From positions 1 to 46,084 of the forward strand of contig JASHNY010000066.1 in assembly GCA_030041385.1 (NCBI GenBank): a stretch of DNA of 46,084 bases. Reading direction: 5' to 3'. Below, piece by piece: positions 16,746-27,853 of the stretch. A program made the position numbers and the translations under genes. The notes beneath the pieces were generated by a model. That model had not been told where the DNA came from. It saw nothing but the letters and a program-made list of their open reading frames with translations, and searched no databases. The DNA comes from Alphaproteobacteria bacterium (GTDB lineage: Bacteria > Pseudomonadota > Alphaproteobacteria > ATCC43930 > CGMCC-115725). The stretch's first letter is position 1. Each line of letters opens with the position of its first letter.

Positions 16746-17593
16746 GCCGCCGACGCGTGGGTCAGATAGGCCGCCAGCAATTTCCCGCTCAGCGGCCCGG
16801 GTTTGCCGTCGGCAACCGGCTCGCCGTCGATGCGCACCACCGGCAGCAGGTTGGACGTGGTGCTGGTCAGAAAAGCTTCGCGCGCGGACCGCGCCTCGGC
16901 GACGGTAAAGGCGCGCTCGACAAATTCGTAGCCTTCGCTGCGAATGATCGCGAGCACGGCACAGCGGGTGATGCCGTTCAAAATTGCGTGATCGGCGGCG
17001 CGGGTCACCACCTCGCCCGCTGCGGTGACGATCCATGCGTTGGTGGAGGTGCCCTCGGTCACCCTGCCTTCGCGATCGACTTGCCAGGCTTCATAGGCGC
17101 CGGCCTCACGCGCCCGCTGCTTGCCGAGCACGTTCGGCAACAGGCCGACCGCCTTGATGTCGCAACGCTGCCAGCGGATGTCGGGGATCGTGATCACCGA
17201 GATTCCGTCGCGCGCGAGGCTGGGGTTGGGCGGACGGGTGCGGCGGGCGGTGACGACCAGCACCGGCTTCGCGGCCTTCGGAAAACCGTGGTCGCGCGGC
17301 GCCGCGCCGCGGGTGATCTGGAGATAGACGATGCCGTTATCGACGCCGTTGCGGCGGATGGTTTCGCGCATCACGATCTTCAAGGCCGCCTCGCCCATCG
17401 GCGGCGTAATGCGCAGTTCGCCCAGCGAACGGGCGAGGCGGGCGAGGTGCGGTTCCTCATCGACGAGATGACCGCCCTTGACCGCGACGACCTCGTAAAC
17501 GCCATCGGAAAACTGGTAGCCGCGGTCTTCGATGTGAACCGCAGCCTGGAGGTGCGGCACGTAGCGGCCGGCGACGTAGGCGATGCGCGACAT
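16742..17593 (-). CDS. dat: D-amino-acid transaminase (class IV PLP aminotransferase)
   Basis: A 283-residue fold-type IV PLP enzyme. The catalytic lysine is K147 in RCDIKAVGLLPNVLGKQ, which matches the D-amino-acid aminotransferase consensus better than the branched-chain one. EDRGYQFSDGVYEVV and GRVTEGTSTNAWIV are further family hallmarks. It interconverts D-alanine, D-glutamate and their keto acids for peptidoglycan supply. It lies 4 bases downstream of ntrX, a placement usual in the alphaproteobacterial ntr-hfq neighbourhood. Confidence 0.93.
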   Translation of the reverse strand: MSRIAYVAGRYVPHLQAAVHIEDRGYQFSDGVYEVVAVKGGHLVDEEPHLARLARSLGELRITPPMGEAALKIVMRETIRRNGVDNGIVYLQITRGAAPRDHGFPKAAKPVLVVTARRTRPPNPSLARDGISVITIPDIRWQRCDIKAVGLLPNVLGKQRAREAGAYEAWQVDREGRVTEGTSTNAWIVTAAGEVVTRAADHAILNGITRCAVLAIIRSEGYEFVERAFTVAEARSAREAFLTSTTSNLLPVVRIDGEPVADGKPGPLSGKLLAAYLTHASAA

Positions 17594-17597
17594 GGGG

Positions 17598-18998
17598 TCA
17601 GATCCCGTTCTTGGCCGGACGGTCGTTGCCGAAGACCCCGAGGGATTTCAGCTTGCGGTGCAAGGCCGAGCGCTCCATGCCGACGAACGCGGCGGTGCGC
17701 GAGATGTTGCCGCCGAATCGGGTCACCTGCGCGATCAGGTATTCGCGTTCGAACACCTCGCGCGCGTCGCGCAGCGGCAGGGTCATGATCTCGCTGCCCT
17801 TGTCCCATTTCACCACGGTCGGCGCGATCGCGGTGATTTCGTTGGGCAGCATATCGGCGCGTACCGGCTCGCGCGGGTCTCCCGGCGCCATGATCAGCAG
17901 CCAGTCGATAACGTTGCGGAGCTGGCGCACATTGCCGGGCCATGGATAGGCCTGCAAGGCCGCCAGCGCGTCCTCGCCAAACTCGCGCGGCGGCACGCGC
18001 GCCGCTTCCGCGCCGCGGGCCATGAAGTGCCGGGCCAAGAGCGGGATGTCTTCACGCCGCTCGCGCAAGGGCGGCACTTTTATCGGCACGACGCTCAGCC
18101 GGTAGAACAGATCCTCGCGAAAGCGGCCGGCGGCGATTTCAGCCGCCAGCTCACGGTTCGAGGAGGCGACGACCCGCACATCGACCTCGACCCGGTGCGC
18201 GCCCCCGACCCGCTCGAAGGTCTGCTCCTGCAAAACGCGGACGATCTTGCCCTGGGTTTCCAGCGGCATGTCGGCAACCTCGTCGAGGAACAAGGTGCCG
18301 CCATGGGCGCGCTCGAACGTGCCAATCTTGCGCGCGCCGCCGTCATTGGCCACCTCGCAGCCGAACAATTCCGCTTCGAGCCGGTCGGGATGCATCGTCG
18401 CGCAGTTGATCGCGACAAACGGGCCCTGGGCGCGGCGCGAACGCGCATGCAACAGCCGGCCGACGATCTCCTTGCCGGCGCCGGGCAGCCCGGTGATCAA
18501 CACCCGGCTGCCGGTCGGCGCGACGCGATCGATCTGCTGGCGCAATTGGTTCGCCGCCGAAGAGGCGCCGACGAGGTCGAGCTCGCCGCCGGCGCGCAGC
18601 CGCAATTCCTCGTTTTCCCGGCGCAGCAGCGCCGCCTCGATCGCCCGCGCGATCAGCAGCAGCAGCCGGTCGGCCTTGAACGGCTTTTCGATGAAGTCGT
18701 AGGCGCCGATCTTGATCGCCTCGACCGCGGTTTCGATGGTGCCGTGGCCGCTGATCATGACCACCGGCACCGACGGCATCTCGGTGTGCAGCCGCCGCAG
18801 AATCTCGATCCCGTCAAGCTCGCTGCCCTGCAGCCAGATATCGAGGATGACCAGGGTCGGCTGGCGCGCCCGGATCGCGGCAAAGGTCTCGGCGCTGTCG
18901 GCGGCTTCTCGCGTCGAGTAGCCCTCATCCTTCAGCACACCCGCGATCAGCATGCGGATGTCCACCTCGTCGTCGACGATCAGGATGTCATGCGCCAT
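17598..18998 (-). CDS. ntrX: Nitrogen regulation response regulator NtrX
   Basis: A 466-residue response regulator partnered with NtrY. The receiver domain has the acidic pocket VDDE (residues 9-12) and phospho-acceptor D53 in ILDIW. The AAA+ domain follows, with the Walker A variant GLPGAGKE at 170-177 and Walker B GGTLFLDE at 233-240. A Fis-type helix-turn-helix closes the protein (ISRTAAFVGMERSALHRKLKSLGV). The sigma-54 contact loop GAFTGA is absent, replaced by FGCEVANDGGARKIG, as in many alphaproteobacterial NtrX, so it may act without sigma-54. It overlaps ntrY by 11 bases. Confidence 0.96.
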   Translation of the reverse strand: MAHDILIVDDEVDIRMLIAGVLKDEGYSTREAADSAETFAAIRARQPTLVILDIWLQGSELDGIEILRRLHTEMPSVPVVMISGHGTIETAVEAIKIGAYDFIEKPFKADRLLLLIARAIEAALLRRENEELRLRAGGELDLVGASSAANQLRQQIDRVAPTGSRVLITGLPGAGKEIVGRLLHARSRRAQGPFVAINCATMHPDRLEAELFGCEVANDGGARKIGTFERAHGGTLFLDEVADMPLETQGKIVRVLQEQTFERVGGAHRVEVDVRVVASSNRELAAEIAAGRFREDLFYRLSVVPIKVPPLRERREDIPLLARHFMARGAEAARVPPREFGEDALAALQAYPWPGNVRQLRNVIDWLLIMAPGDPREPVRADMLPNEITAIAPTVVKWDKGSEIMTLPLRDAREVFEREYLIAQVTRFGGNISRTAAFVGMERSALHRKLKSLGVFGNDRPAKNGI

Positions 18999-21255
18999 GG
19001 GCGATGGTGCTCAATTCGGCCGGCGAATCGGGCGCATCCAAGCGCGGGAAGGCGCGGGCATCGCGCGCAAACAGCAGCTTGACGCGCGCTCCGCTGGGTT
19101 CCCGATCCTCGAGCGTCAATTCGCCCTGGTGATCTTCCATGATCTTCTTGACGATGGCGAGGCCCAACCCCGTGCCCTTGGCGCGGGTCGTCACATAAGG
19201 CTCGGTCAGCCGTTCGCGCCCCTGCTGCGGCAGCCCCTTGCCGTCGTCCTCGACCGACACCACGAGCTGGCCGCCGGCATCGTCGACCGCCACGACGATC
19301 CGGCCCAGGATTTTCGAACCCGGGCGGCCGGACGCGGCTGTGCCCTCCTCGGCGGTGCGAGCCTCGATCGATTCGATCGCGTTCTTGACGATGTTGACGA
19401 CCGCCTGGCCGACGAGGCGGGCATCGCAATGCAACGGCACTGGATGTGCCGGGAAACGGGTCTCGAAGGCGATCTCGGGGTGGGCGGTGCGCTGCAGCAC
19501 GACCGCGCCTTCGACGATCGCGACCAAATCCTCGGGCTTCAACACCGGCGCCGGCATGCGCGCGAACGACGAGAACTCGTCGACCATCCGGCCGATATCC
19601 TCGACATGACGAACGATCGTATCGGTACAGCTCTCGAAGACTTCGCGGTCGCGGCGAATCTCCTTCAGGTATTTCCGCCGCAACCGCTCGGCGGCAAGCT
19701 GGATCGGCGTCAGCGGGTTCTTGATCTCGTGGGCGATGCGGCGGGCGATGTCGGCCCACGCGGCCTTGCGCTGCGCCGACAGCAACTCGGTGATGTCGTC
19801 GAAGGTGACGACAAAGCCGCTGACCTCCCGGTTGTGCTGCTCGGCGGCGATGCGCACGAGCAGGGTGCGGGTGCTGTTGTTGCCGGCGATCTGGACCTGC
19901 GCCTGGGCCAGCCGCTCCGGCCGGCGCGCCGCCTCGTCGAGCAGTGCCGCCATCTCCGGCGCCACCTCGGCGAGGTCTTCGCCGATCGACTGGTCGAGAT
20001 CGACGCCGAGCAAGGCAGAGGCCGACCGGTTGGGCAGGTTGATGCGGCCGTTGCGGTCAAGCCCGATCACGCCGGCCGACACGCCGGTCAGAACCGTTTC
20101 GGTAAATCGTCGTCGCTCGTCGAGCTGGCGGTTGGCCTCGATCAACTCGCGCTGCTGGGTTTGCAGCTGGTTGGTCATGCGGTTGAACGCGCGGCTCAGC
20201 GAAGCAAGCTCGTCGTCTTTCGGTCCTTCGGGCACACGGGCGGCAAGGTCGCCGGCGCTGACCTGCTCGGTCGCCGTGACGAGGCGGCTGATCGGGTTGG
20301 CAAGCTGCGCGGCAAAATGAATCCCGATCGACACCGCCGCAGCCAGGAACAGCATCGCCACCAGAATGAAGATCACGGCAAAGGTGATCTGAAAGCCTGA
20401 TCGCTGCCCTTCAAGCTGTTCGTATTGCGCGGCGGCAAGCCGGGTCTCCTGGCGGTGCTTCAGCACCTTGGCCTCGATGAACCGGCCGACATAGAGGTAG
20501 AGGTCGCTGAACTGGTCGAGCCGGACCAGTGCGCGCACCCGCTGGTCCTGGTCGTCGGTCATGATGACGACCTCGCCCTCCGAGGCGCGGCGGATCGCGT
20601 CCTTGCTGACATCCTCGAAGCCGAGCGCGAAGGCGAGCCCGGTGCGCACCAGCATGTGCCCGCGGCTGTCGACGATCGCGGCCTCGGTCAGCCCGCGCAT
20701 CGCCGCCTGCATGGTCAAAACCGGGGCGATGTATTGCGGGTTCAGCGACAGCACCGAGGCGTTGTGGTTGAGGTTGTTGGCCATCGCCAGGGCGTCGGCG
20801 CGGATCGCCTGCTGGTGCTCCTTGACGTAGGCGTCGGCGACCGCGACCGATTCGGTGATCGCCGTGCGCACCTTGTCGCTGAACCAGGATTCGATCCCGA
20901 AGCTGAAGAACAGGTACGAAAACACCGCGACGATGATCGTCGGCAGTACCGCGATCAGGCTGAACAGGGCGACGAGCCTGATCTGCAGCCGCGATCCGGC
21001 AAGCCCGCGGCGCCGTTCCGCCCACACCTCGACGAGGCGCTTCAGCACCAGCGCCGCCAACAGCAGCAACAGGCTCAGGTCGAGATACAGCAGCGGCAGC
21101 ACCGCGTCGGGGTGCGCGCCGAAGGGCGGCGACTTGGTCAGCGCCAGATAGGTGGCGATGCCGGATGCCGGCGCAGCGACCGCCAGCGTGATCGTGATCT
21201 TGCGCCACAAGCCGATTCGGCCGGCCCAGTTTCGAACCTGTCGCGGCAGGCTCAT
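18988..21255 (-). CDS. ntrY: Sensor histidine kinase NtrY
   Basis: A 755-residue membrane kinase of the NtrY family. It has an N-terminal set of membrane helices (about 20-40, 52-72 and 92-118), a periplasmic sensor part, a further helix near 288-312, and a HAMP domain with NPISRLVTATEQVSAGDL. A PAS domain (about 380-490) follows, then the dimerisation box RRIAHEIKNPLTPI with H509. The ATPase domain shows NIVKNAIESIE, DDGKGLP and GTGLGLAIVKKIMEDHQG. It responds to redox or nitrogen signals in relatives and phosphorylates NtrX. Confidence 0.97.
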   Translation of the reverse strand: MSLPRQVRNWAGRIGLWRKITITLAVAAPASGIATYLALTKSPPFGAHPDAVLPLLYLDLSLLLLLAALVLKRLVEVWAERRRGLAGSRLQIRLVALFSLIAVLPTIIVAVFSYLFFSFGIESWFSDKVRTAITESVAVADAYVKEHQQAIRADALAMANNLNHNASVLSLNPQYIAPVLTMQAAMRGLTEAAIVDSRGHMLVRTGLAFALGFEDVSKDAIRRASEGEVVIMTDDQDQRVRALVRLDQFSDLYLYVGRFIEAKVLKHRQETRLAAAQYEQLEGQRSGFQITFAVIFILVAMLFLAAAVSIGIHFAAQLANPISRLVTATEQVSAGDLAARVPEGPKDDELASLSRAFNRMTNQLQTQQRELIEANRQLDERRRFTETVLTGVSAGVIGLDRNGRINLPNRSASALLGVDLDQSIGEDLAEVAPEMAALLDEAARRPERLAQAQVQIAGNNSTRTLLVRIAAEQHNREVSGFVVTFDDITELLSAQRKAAWADIARRIAHEIKNPLTPIQLAAERLRRKYLKEIRRDREVFESCTDTIVRHVEDIGRMVDEFSSFARMPAPVLKPEDLVAIVEGAVVLQRTAHPEIAFETRFPAHPVPLHCDARLVGQAVVNIVKNAIESIEARTAEEGTAASGRPGSKILGRIVVAVDDAGGQLVVSVEDDGKGLPQQGRERLTEPYVTTRAKGTGLGLAIVKKIMEDHQGELTLEDREPSGARVKLLFARDARAFPRLDAPDSPAELSTIAHGA

Positions 21256-21334
21256 TCGGCGATCCCCAACAGACCTTGTATCAGCCGCATTGAAATGCGT
21301 TTGGCAACAGCCGTTCGATCCCGATATCCCGGAA

Positions 21335-21354
21335 GCCGCCTGGCGCCGGGCGGC
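21335..21354 (-). terminator. GC hairpin in the ntrC-ntrY gap
   Basis: GCCGCC (21335-21340) pairs with GGCGGC (21349-21354) in the 111-bp gap just after the ntrC stop. There is no T-run, so it may be a weak attenuator between ntrBC and ntrYX rather than a full terminator. Confidence 0.3.
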
Positions 21355-21366
21355 CCTCAGCGGCGC

Positions 21367-22799
<1,433 letters not shown>

Positions 22800-22800
<1 letters not shown>

Positions 22801-23903
22801 CAGCGATACCCGTCTTGCGGGACCACCGGCAGGAACACCCGGAACACGGTTTTCCGGGGCTGGCTGTCAAACTCGATAACCCCGCCGTGGTCGCCGATCA
22901 CCTTGGCCACCAGTGCAAGACCAAGGCCACTCCCGTTGCGCTTGGTGGTGACGAACGGATCGAACAGATGCGGGGCGAGATCGTCGGGGATGCCGGCGCC
23001 GTTGTCCGCGACCGAGACCATCAGCGGCAGATGCAGGCGGCTTTCGCCCCCCTGCACGGCCACCCTGAGGCCATGCCGGTAGGCGGTCGTCAGCACGATC
23101 TCGCCGCCGGTCGCGGGCACCGCCTCTGCCGCGTTCTTGACCAGGTTCAGGAACACCTGGACCAGCAGGTCGCGGTTGCCGTGGACCGGCGGCAATGACG
23201 GGTCGTATTCCTCGGCGATGCGGACGTGGCGGGCAAAGCCGGACAGGGCAAGCCGGCGGACCCGCTCCAGCACCTCGTGGATGTTGACTGCTTCGCGCGC
23301 GACCGGACGATGGTCGGAAAACGCCTCCATGCGGTCGAGGAGCGCGACGATGCGGTCGGTCTCGTCGCAGATCAGCCGGGTCAGCTCCCGGCCCGCCGCA
23401 TCGGCGTCCTGTTCCAGCAGCTGCGCCGCGCCGCGAATTCCGGACAGCGGGTTCTTGACCTCGTGCGCCAGCATCGCCGCCATCGCCGTGACCGAGCGCG
23501 CGGCGTTGCGGTGGGTCAGCTGGCGGTCGACCTTGTCGGCCATCGAGCGCTCGTGAAAACTCAGCACCAACAGGTCGGGAATGTCCCCGGCCGGGGCACC
23601 CTCGACCGTTACCGTGCGCGGCGGAAAGCGCGGCCCTTCGACCAATACGTCGTATTCGGCGATCGACCCGCCGCTCTTCCATACCGCATCGACCAGGCCG
23701 AACACCGGGCTGTGCGGATGCACGAAGTCGTCGAGCGCACTGCCCTGAAGCGCGGCGGCGCCGGCGCCGAGAAACTGCTCGGCTGCCGGGTTGACGAAGC
23801 GCATCCGGCGCGCGCGGTCGATGGCGACGACCGGGTTCGGCAAGGCCGCCAGCAGCGCCGCGGCATCGGGCGCCAAACCCGAGCGCCGCGGGCGCAGCAT
23901 CAC
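22800..23903 (-). CDS. ntrB: Nitrogen regulation sensor histidine kinase NtrB
   Basis: A 367-residue soluble kinase that phosphorylates or dephosphorylates NtrC, normally under PII control. An N-terminal PAS domain begins [24 protein letters not shown]. The phospho-acceptor is H147 in [19 protein letters not shown]. The ATPase domain has [19 protein letters not shown] and [15 protein letters not shown]. It has no membrane helices. The start codon overlaps the dusB stop (ATGA), so dusB-ntrB-ntrC form one operon. Confidence 0.96.
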
Positions 23904-24886
23904 GCCGCCTCGCGCGCCAAGAGCGGCTCGTAGAATGCCCGCAGCAGCTCCTTTACCAGGCCGACCTCCTCGGTCTGGTTGACCGCGGCGCGAAACTCGG
24001 CCGAGCCGGGCAGCCCCTTCGAATACCAGCCGAGATGCTTGCGCGCGATCTTGACCCCGACGGCGCTGCCGTAATGCGCCAGCATGTCGTCATAGTGCTC
24101 GCACACGGTTTCGTATTGCGCCGCCAGCGGCGGGTCGGGCAGGCGCCGGCGCGACCGCAGCCAGGCGATGACCTGGCGCGGAAACCATGGCCGGCCATAG
24201 GCGCCGCGGCCGATCATGACCCCGTCGGCGCCCGATTCCTGCAGCGCGCGCTCGGCGTCTTCGAGCGTGTTGATGTCGCCGTTGACGATGACCGGGATCG
24301 CCACCGCCTCCTTGACCCGGCGCACGAAGCCCCAATCGGCGCTGCCGCCATAGAACTGGCAGCGGGTGCGGCCATGCACGCTGATCATGCGGATGCCGCA
24401 GGATTCGGCGATCCGCGCCAAGGCCGGCGCGTTGCGGTTCCGGTCGTCCCAGCCGGTGCGCATCTTCAAGGTGACGGGCAGGTCGACCGCCTTGACCGTC
24501 GCCTCGAGGATGCGTGCGGCATGAACCTCGTCGCGCATCAGCGCCGAACCGGCATGGCCGTTGACCACCTTCTTGACCGGGCAGCCGAAATTGATGTCGA
24601 TTAGGCTGGCGCCGCGATCGGCGTTGAGCTTCGCCGCATCGGCCATCACCGCCGGCTCGCAGCCGGCAAGCTGCACCGCCATCGGCTGTTCCTCGGCGCA
24701 GGTCTTCGCCATCGTCAGCGATTGCCGCGTCTCCCGAATCGCCGCCTGGCTGGCGATCATCTCAGACACCACCAGCGCCGCGCCTTCGCGCTTGACGAGG
24801 CGGCGAAACGGCAGATCGGTGACGCCGGACATCGGCGCCAGGATCACGGCGTCTTCGAGCCGCAAGTTCGAGACTGAAATGCCCAC
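23900..24886 (-). CDS. dusB: tRNA-dihydrouridine synthase DusB
   Basis: A 328-residue FMN enzyme that reduces uridines in the tRNA D-loop. It begins with [15 protein letters not shown], has MAVQLAG and the catalytic cysteine C102 in [17 protein letters not shown], then [11 protein letters not shown] and [32 protein letters not shown] is the phosphate-binding end of the barrel. Its place directly ahead of ntrBC is the standard alphaproteobacterial arrangement. It is the first gene of the operon and has a good promoter 42 bases upstream. Confidence 0.96.
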   Translation of the reverse strand: MGISVSNLRLEDAVILAPMSGVTDLPFRRLVKREGAALVVSEMIASQAAIRETRQSLTMAKTCAEEQPMAVQLAGCEPAVMADAAKLNADRGASLIDINFGCPVKKVVNGHAGSALMRDEVHAARILEATVKAVDLPVTLKMRTGWDDRNRNAPALARIAESCGIRMISVHGRTRCQFYGGSADWGFVRRVKEAVAIPVIVNGDINTLEDAERALQESGADGVMIGRGAYGRPWFPRQVIAWLRSRRRLPDPPLAAQYETVCEHYDDMLAHYGSAVGVKIARKHLGWYSKGLPGSAEFRAAVNQTEEVGLVKELLRAFYEPLLAREAA

Positions 24887-24927
24887 GGATTAATCAGATT
24901 CACTGAATGCTCACCAATTAGGCAATG

Positions 24928-24956
24928 ATTTTAAGTGAGCAGATTTTGCAATGCAA
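24928..24956 (-). promoter_or_regulatory. Sigma-70-type promoter of the dusB-ntrBC operon
   Basis: Reading on the minus strand, TTGCAT (-35, 24951-24956) and TAAAAT (-10, 24928-24933) are separated by exactly 17 bases. The -10 box ends 41 bases before the dusB start, leaving a short untranslated leader. The surrounding sequence is AT-richer than the rest of the window. Confidence 0.65.
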
Positions 24957-24968
24957 TAGCCGCGGGCT

Positions 24969-25062
24969 CAGACCGCCGATCGGGGTGTCGTTCCGGCGCG
25001 GTGAAGCCGTGAGCCCGGCTGTTGCCGTGGGCATCCCGGAGTGACCGAACAGTTCAAGCTGA
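24969..25062. repeat. Interspersed repeat, continuous copy
   Basis: A 94-bp element starting CAGACCGCCGATCGGGGTGT and ending in CAAGCTGA, matching the two halves of the split copy at 8414-8600. Its middle contains GTGAGCCCGGCTGTTGCC, the join at which the other copy carries 92 extra bases. It lies between dusB and the convergent end of the DUF2189 gene. The rest of this 214-bp gap is the dusB promoter. Confidence 0.75.
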
Positions 25063-25100
25063 AGCCTCTATCCGGCGGAGGCGTGCCGGCAATCCGCGGC

Positions 25101-25958
25101 TCAGTCGGTGACCAGGACCCTGCGGTAGAGATGCCAAGTGGCGTGGCCCAGCACCGGCATCACCACGATCAGGCCCAGGAACACCGGGATCGAGCCGAGC
25201 ACCAGCCCCGCTGCGACGACAAAGCCCCACAGCGCCATCGTCTGCGGGTTCGTCCTCACCGCCCTGACCGAGGTCCGCACTGCCGTCGCAAGCCTCACGT
25301 CGCGGTCGATCAGCAGCGGAAACGACACGACGCTGATCGACAGGGCCAGCACCGCAAAGACAAAGCCGACGCCGACGCCGATCACGATCAGCGCCCAGCC
25401 GCGATCCGTCGTCAAGACGTCGCGCACGAACCCCATGACCGACACCGGCGGCGCCGGGCCGAGCGTCAATACATAGATCGCCGCCGCCGCGCCCAGCCAC
25501 ACCAGGAACAGCACCACCAGGATCAGGCCCAGCGCCAGGATCGCGCCGCAGGCAGGCGAATGCACGAGGGCGAACCCGTCGCCCCAGGTCACGCTGAGGC
25601 CTCGTTCCCGCCGCCGGCTCATCTCGTAGAGCAAAACCGCCGCAAACGGGCCGATCAGCGCAAAGCCCGATGCCAGCGGGAACAACAATGGCAGCATGTC
25701 GTAGCCGAACGCCAGCCGCGCCAGCAACAGCCCGACGACCGGATAGATCACGCAGAGAAAGGCAACATCGGTGCGGAACGCGGCGAAATCGTCGAAGCCT
25801 TTGGCCAGCGCCTCCCACACATCGGCGGCGCCGATGCGGCGCACCTCCGGGGGAAAGTCCCAAGCCCCCGCTGCGCGCCCGGCGCCCAAGGAGCCAATAG
25901 CCGAGCCGACCAGCCGAAGCTGGTCGAGGCTCCATTCGACAGGGTTTCGGATATACAT
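25101..25958 (-). CDS. DUF2189 family integral membrane protein
   Basis: A 285-residue membrane protein of the DUF2189 type with about six hydrophobic helices. The soluble N-terminal part contains VRRIGAADVWEALAKGFDDF. Hydrophobic runs follow at VAFLCVIYPVVGLLLARLAF, PLASGFALIGPFAAVLLYEM, ILALGLILVVLFLVWLGAAA, IVIGVGVGFVFAVLALSISV and the last VAAGLVLGSIPVFLGLIVV. FPLLIDRDV is also typical. The function is unknown; some relatives lie near respiratory genes. ATG at 25958 follows GGGAGGG by six bases and is preferred over ATG 26036. Confidence 0.88.
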   Translation of the reverse strand: MYIRNPVEWSLDQLRLVGSAIGSLGAGRAAGAWDFPPEVRRIGAADVWEALAKGFDDFAAFRTDVAFLCVIYPVVGLLLARLAFGYDMLPLLFPLASGFALIGPFAAVLLYEMSRRRERGLSVTWGDGFALVHSPACGAILALGLILVVLFLVWLGAAAAIYVLTLGPAPPVSVMGFVRDVLTTDRGWALIVIGVGVGFVFAVLALSISVVSFPLLIDRDVRLATAVRTSVRAVRTNPQTMALWGFVVAAGLVLGSIPVFLGLIVVMPVLGHATWHLYRRVLVTD

Positions 25959-26109
25959 CGCCGCCCTCCCGAACCATGGTGCGACAAATTGTACTACCAT
26001 TAATCCTTGACGTCTTTTTGATTCTGTGAACGTCACAACTGAAACCGAGTCGGGCTCGCTCGCGCTTTTGCCGTTGGGGGGTGGTGCGAGAGCCGGGTAA
26101 GATGCGGCG

Positions 26110-27264
26110 ATGGCAGGGGTTTACGCAGTTGTGGTTGCGGCCGGACGCGGCATCCGGTTCGGCGGCGAATTGCCCAAGCAGTATCTCGGGCTCGGCGGAA
26201 CGGCGGTGTTGCATCACGCGGCCGCGACGTTCGCCCGGCACCCGCGGATTGCCGGCGTGCAGGCCGTGATCCGGCCCGAGGATCGCGCCCGCTACGACGA
26301 GGCGGTGTCCGGGCTCGGCCTCTTGCCGCCGATCGCAGGCGGCGCCGAGCGGCAGGATTCGGTACGGCTTGGGCTTGAGGCGCTGATCCCGCGCGCTCCC
26401 GACCGGGTGCTGATCCACGACGGCGCGCGGCCGTTTCCCGGTCACGACCTGATCGATCGGGTCATCGACGCGCTGGACGAGGCCCCGGCGGCGATCCCGG
26501 CCCTGCCGCTCGGGGACACGATTAAGCGGGTCGAAGGCGGCCATATCCGCGCGACGGTCGATCGCGCACAACTGTGGCGGGCGCAGACGCCGCAGGGGTT
26601 TCGCTTTGAGGCGATCCTCGCCGCACACCGGGCCGCCCAGGGCCGCACCTTGACCGACGACGCAGCGGTCGCCGAGGCGGCGGGGATTGCGCCGCTGGTC
26701 GTCGCCGGCAACGAGGAGAACATCAAGGTGACGACCGTGCAGGACCTCGCCGCCGCCGAGCGGCTGCTCGCGGCGCGGCTCGGCGATATCCGGGTCGGCC
26801 AGGGCTTCGACGTGCACCCGTTCGGCCCCGGCGGCGGGGTCGTGATCTGCGGCGTCGCGATCCCGCACACGGCAGCGCTCGTTGGCCATTCCGACGCCGA
26901 TGTCGGGCTCCACGCGATCACCGATGCAGTGCTCGGCGCGATCGGCGCCGGCGATATCGGCCAGCATTTTCCGCCCGGCGACGCGCGGTGGAAGGGCGCC
27001 GGTTCCGACCGTTTCCTCGCGCATGCCGCCAGTCTTGTCGCCGCCAAGGGCGGCGTCGTCGCCGCAGTCGACGTGACGATCGTCTGCGAGCGGCCCAGGA
27101 TCGCCCCGCACCGGGCGGCGATGACCGAGCGCGTCGCCGCGATCCTCGGCATCGCCACCGACCGGGTCAGCGTCAAGGCGACGACGACCGAAAAGCTCGG
27201 CTTTACCGGCCGCGGCGAAGGCATCGCCGCGCAGGCGGTCGCCACGATCCGGCTGCCGCTCTGA
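26110..27264 (+). CDS. ispDF: Bifunctional IspD/IspF (MEP isoprenoid pathway)
   Basis: A 384-residue fusion typical of alphaproteobacteria. The IspD half (1 to about 223) makes CDP-methylerythritol: VVVAAGRGIRFGGELPKQY is the CTP-binding loop, with HDGARPF and QTPQGF later. The IspF half (about 227-384) makes the cyclodiphosphate: the metal site is D234 and H236 in GQGFDVHPF, followed by GHSDADVGLHAITDA and TTTEKLGFTGRGEGIAA. The start at 26110 gives the natural IspD beginning MAGVYAVVVAAG. It heads a plus-strand run with pgpA and the CinA-type gene. Confidence 0.97.
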   Translation: MAGVYAVVVAAGRGIRFGGELPKQYLGLGGTAVLHHAAATFARHPRIAGVQAVIRPEDRARYDEAVSGLGLLPPIAGGAERQDSVRLGLEALIPRAPDRVLIHDGARPFPGHDLIDRVIDALDEAPAAIPALPLGDTIKRVEGGHIRATVDRAQLWRAQTPQGFRFEAILAAHRAAQGRTLTDDAAVAEAAGIAPLVVAGNEENIKVTTVQDLAAAERLLAARLGDIRVGQGFDVHPFGPGGGVVICGVAIPHTAALVGHSDADVGLHAITDAVLGAIGAGDIGQHFPPGDARWKGAGSDRFLAHAASLVAAKGGVVAAVDVTIVCERPRIAPHRAAMTERVAAILGIATDRVSVKATTTEKLGFTGRGEGIAAQAVATIRLPL

Positions 27265-27280
27265 GCCGGCGCAGAACCGC

Positions 27281-27342
27281 CGCGCTGCGCTGGCAATGAC
27301 AAAAGAGCGCGCCACCGCGAGGAGCGAAGCGACGAAGCAACC
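27281..27342. repeat. Family-A interspersed repeat covering the pgpA start
   Basis: A partial copy of the GTCATTGCGAG...CTCGCAATGAC palindrome family: CGCGCTGCGCTGGCAATGAC followed by CGCGAGGAGCGAAGCGACGAAGCAA. The ATG inside GCAATGAC is the apparent start codon of pgpA, and the second part is read as its first codons. Confidence 0.65.
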
Positions 27343-27853
27343 CCCCTCAGCCGAGGCGCAGGGCACAACGTCCCGCCTCAACCTGCCGTTCGGCCACCCG
27401 GCTTTACTGCTCGCGACCTGGTTCGGCGCCGGGTTATTGCCGTGGACACCGGGCACCTGGGGTTCGCTCGCCGCCCTGCCCTGCGCCTGGGCGATCCGGC
27501 TGTTGTGGGGCGATCCCGGCCTGGCGGCGGCGGCCGTCTTGGTGTTTGCGCTCGGCTGCTGGGCGGCCTCGGTCGCCGCCGCGGCGAGCGGGCGAGACGA
27601 TCCCGGCGCGATCGTCATCGACGAGGTCGCGGCGCAGTTTCTGGCATTGCTGGCGGCGCCGGCCGATTGGCGCGGCTACGCTGCGGCGTTTGTGCTGTTT
27701 CGCCTGTTCGATATCTGGAAGCCGTTTCCGATCAGGCGGCTCGAGCGCAGCGTGCCGGGCGGACTCGGCATCATGCTCGACGACGTGCTGGCCGCCGTCT
27801 ACGCTATGATCGTGCTGTTGCTCGCCGGAGGAGCGCTCGGTGTTCGACCCTGA
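27296..27853 (+). CDS. pgpA: Phosphatidylglycerophosphatase A
   Basis: A 185-residue membrane phosphatase that dephosphorylates phosphatidylglycerol phosphate. Family motifs are present: LPWTPGTWGSL near residues 45-55, DPGAIVIDEVAAQF, FRLFDIWKPFPI and GIMLDDVLAAVYA. The first roughly 30 residues (TARSEATKQ...) are not PgpA-like; they are translated from an interspersed repeat, and the ATG at 27296 lies in that repeat. No ATG, GTG or TTG occurs between it and the conserved domain, and there is no good ribosome-binding site. It overlaps the CinA-type gene by 14 bases. Confidence 0.9.
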   Translation: MTKERATARSEATKQPPSAEAQGTTSRLNLPFGHPALLLATWFGAGLLPWTPGTWGSLAALPCAWAIRLLWGDPGLAAAAVLVFALGCWAASVAAAASGRDDPGAIVIDEVAAQFLALLAAPADWRGYAAAFVLFRLFDIWKPFPIRRLERSVPGGLGIMLDDVLAAVYAMIVLLLAGGALGVRP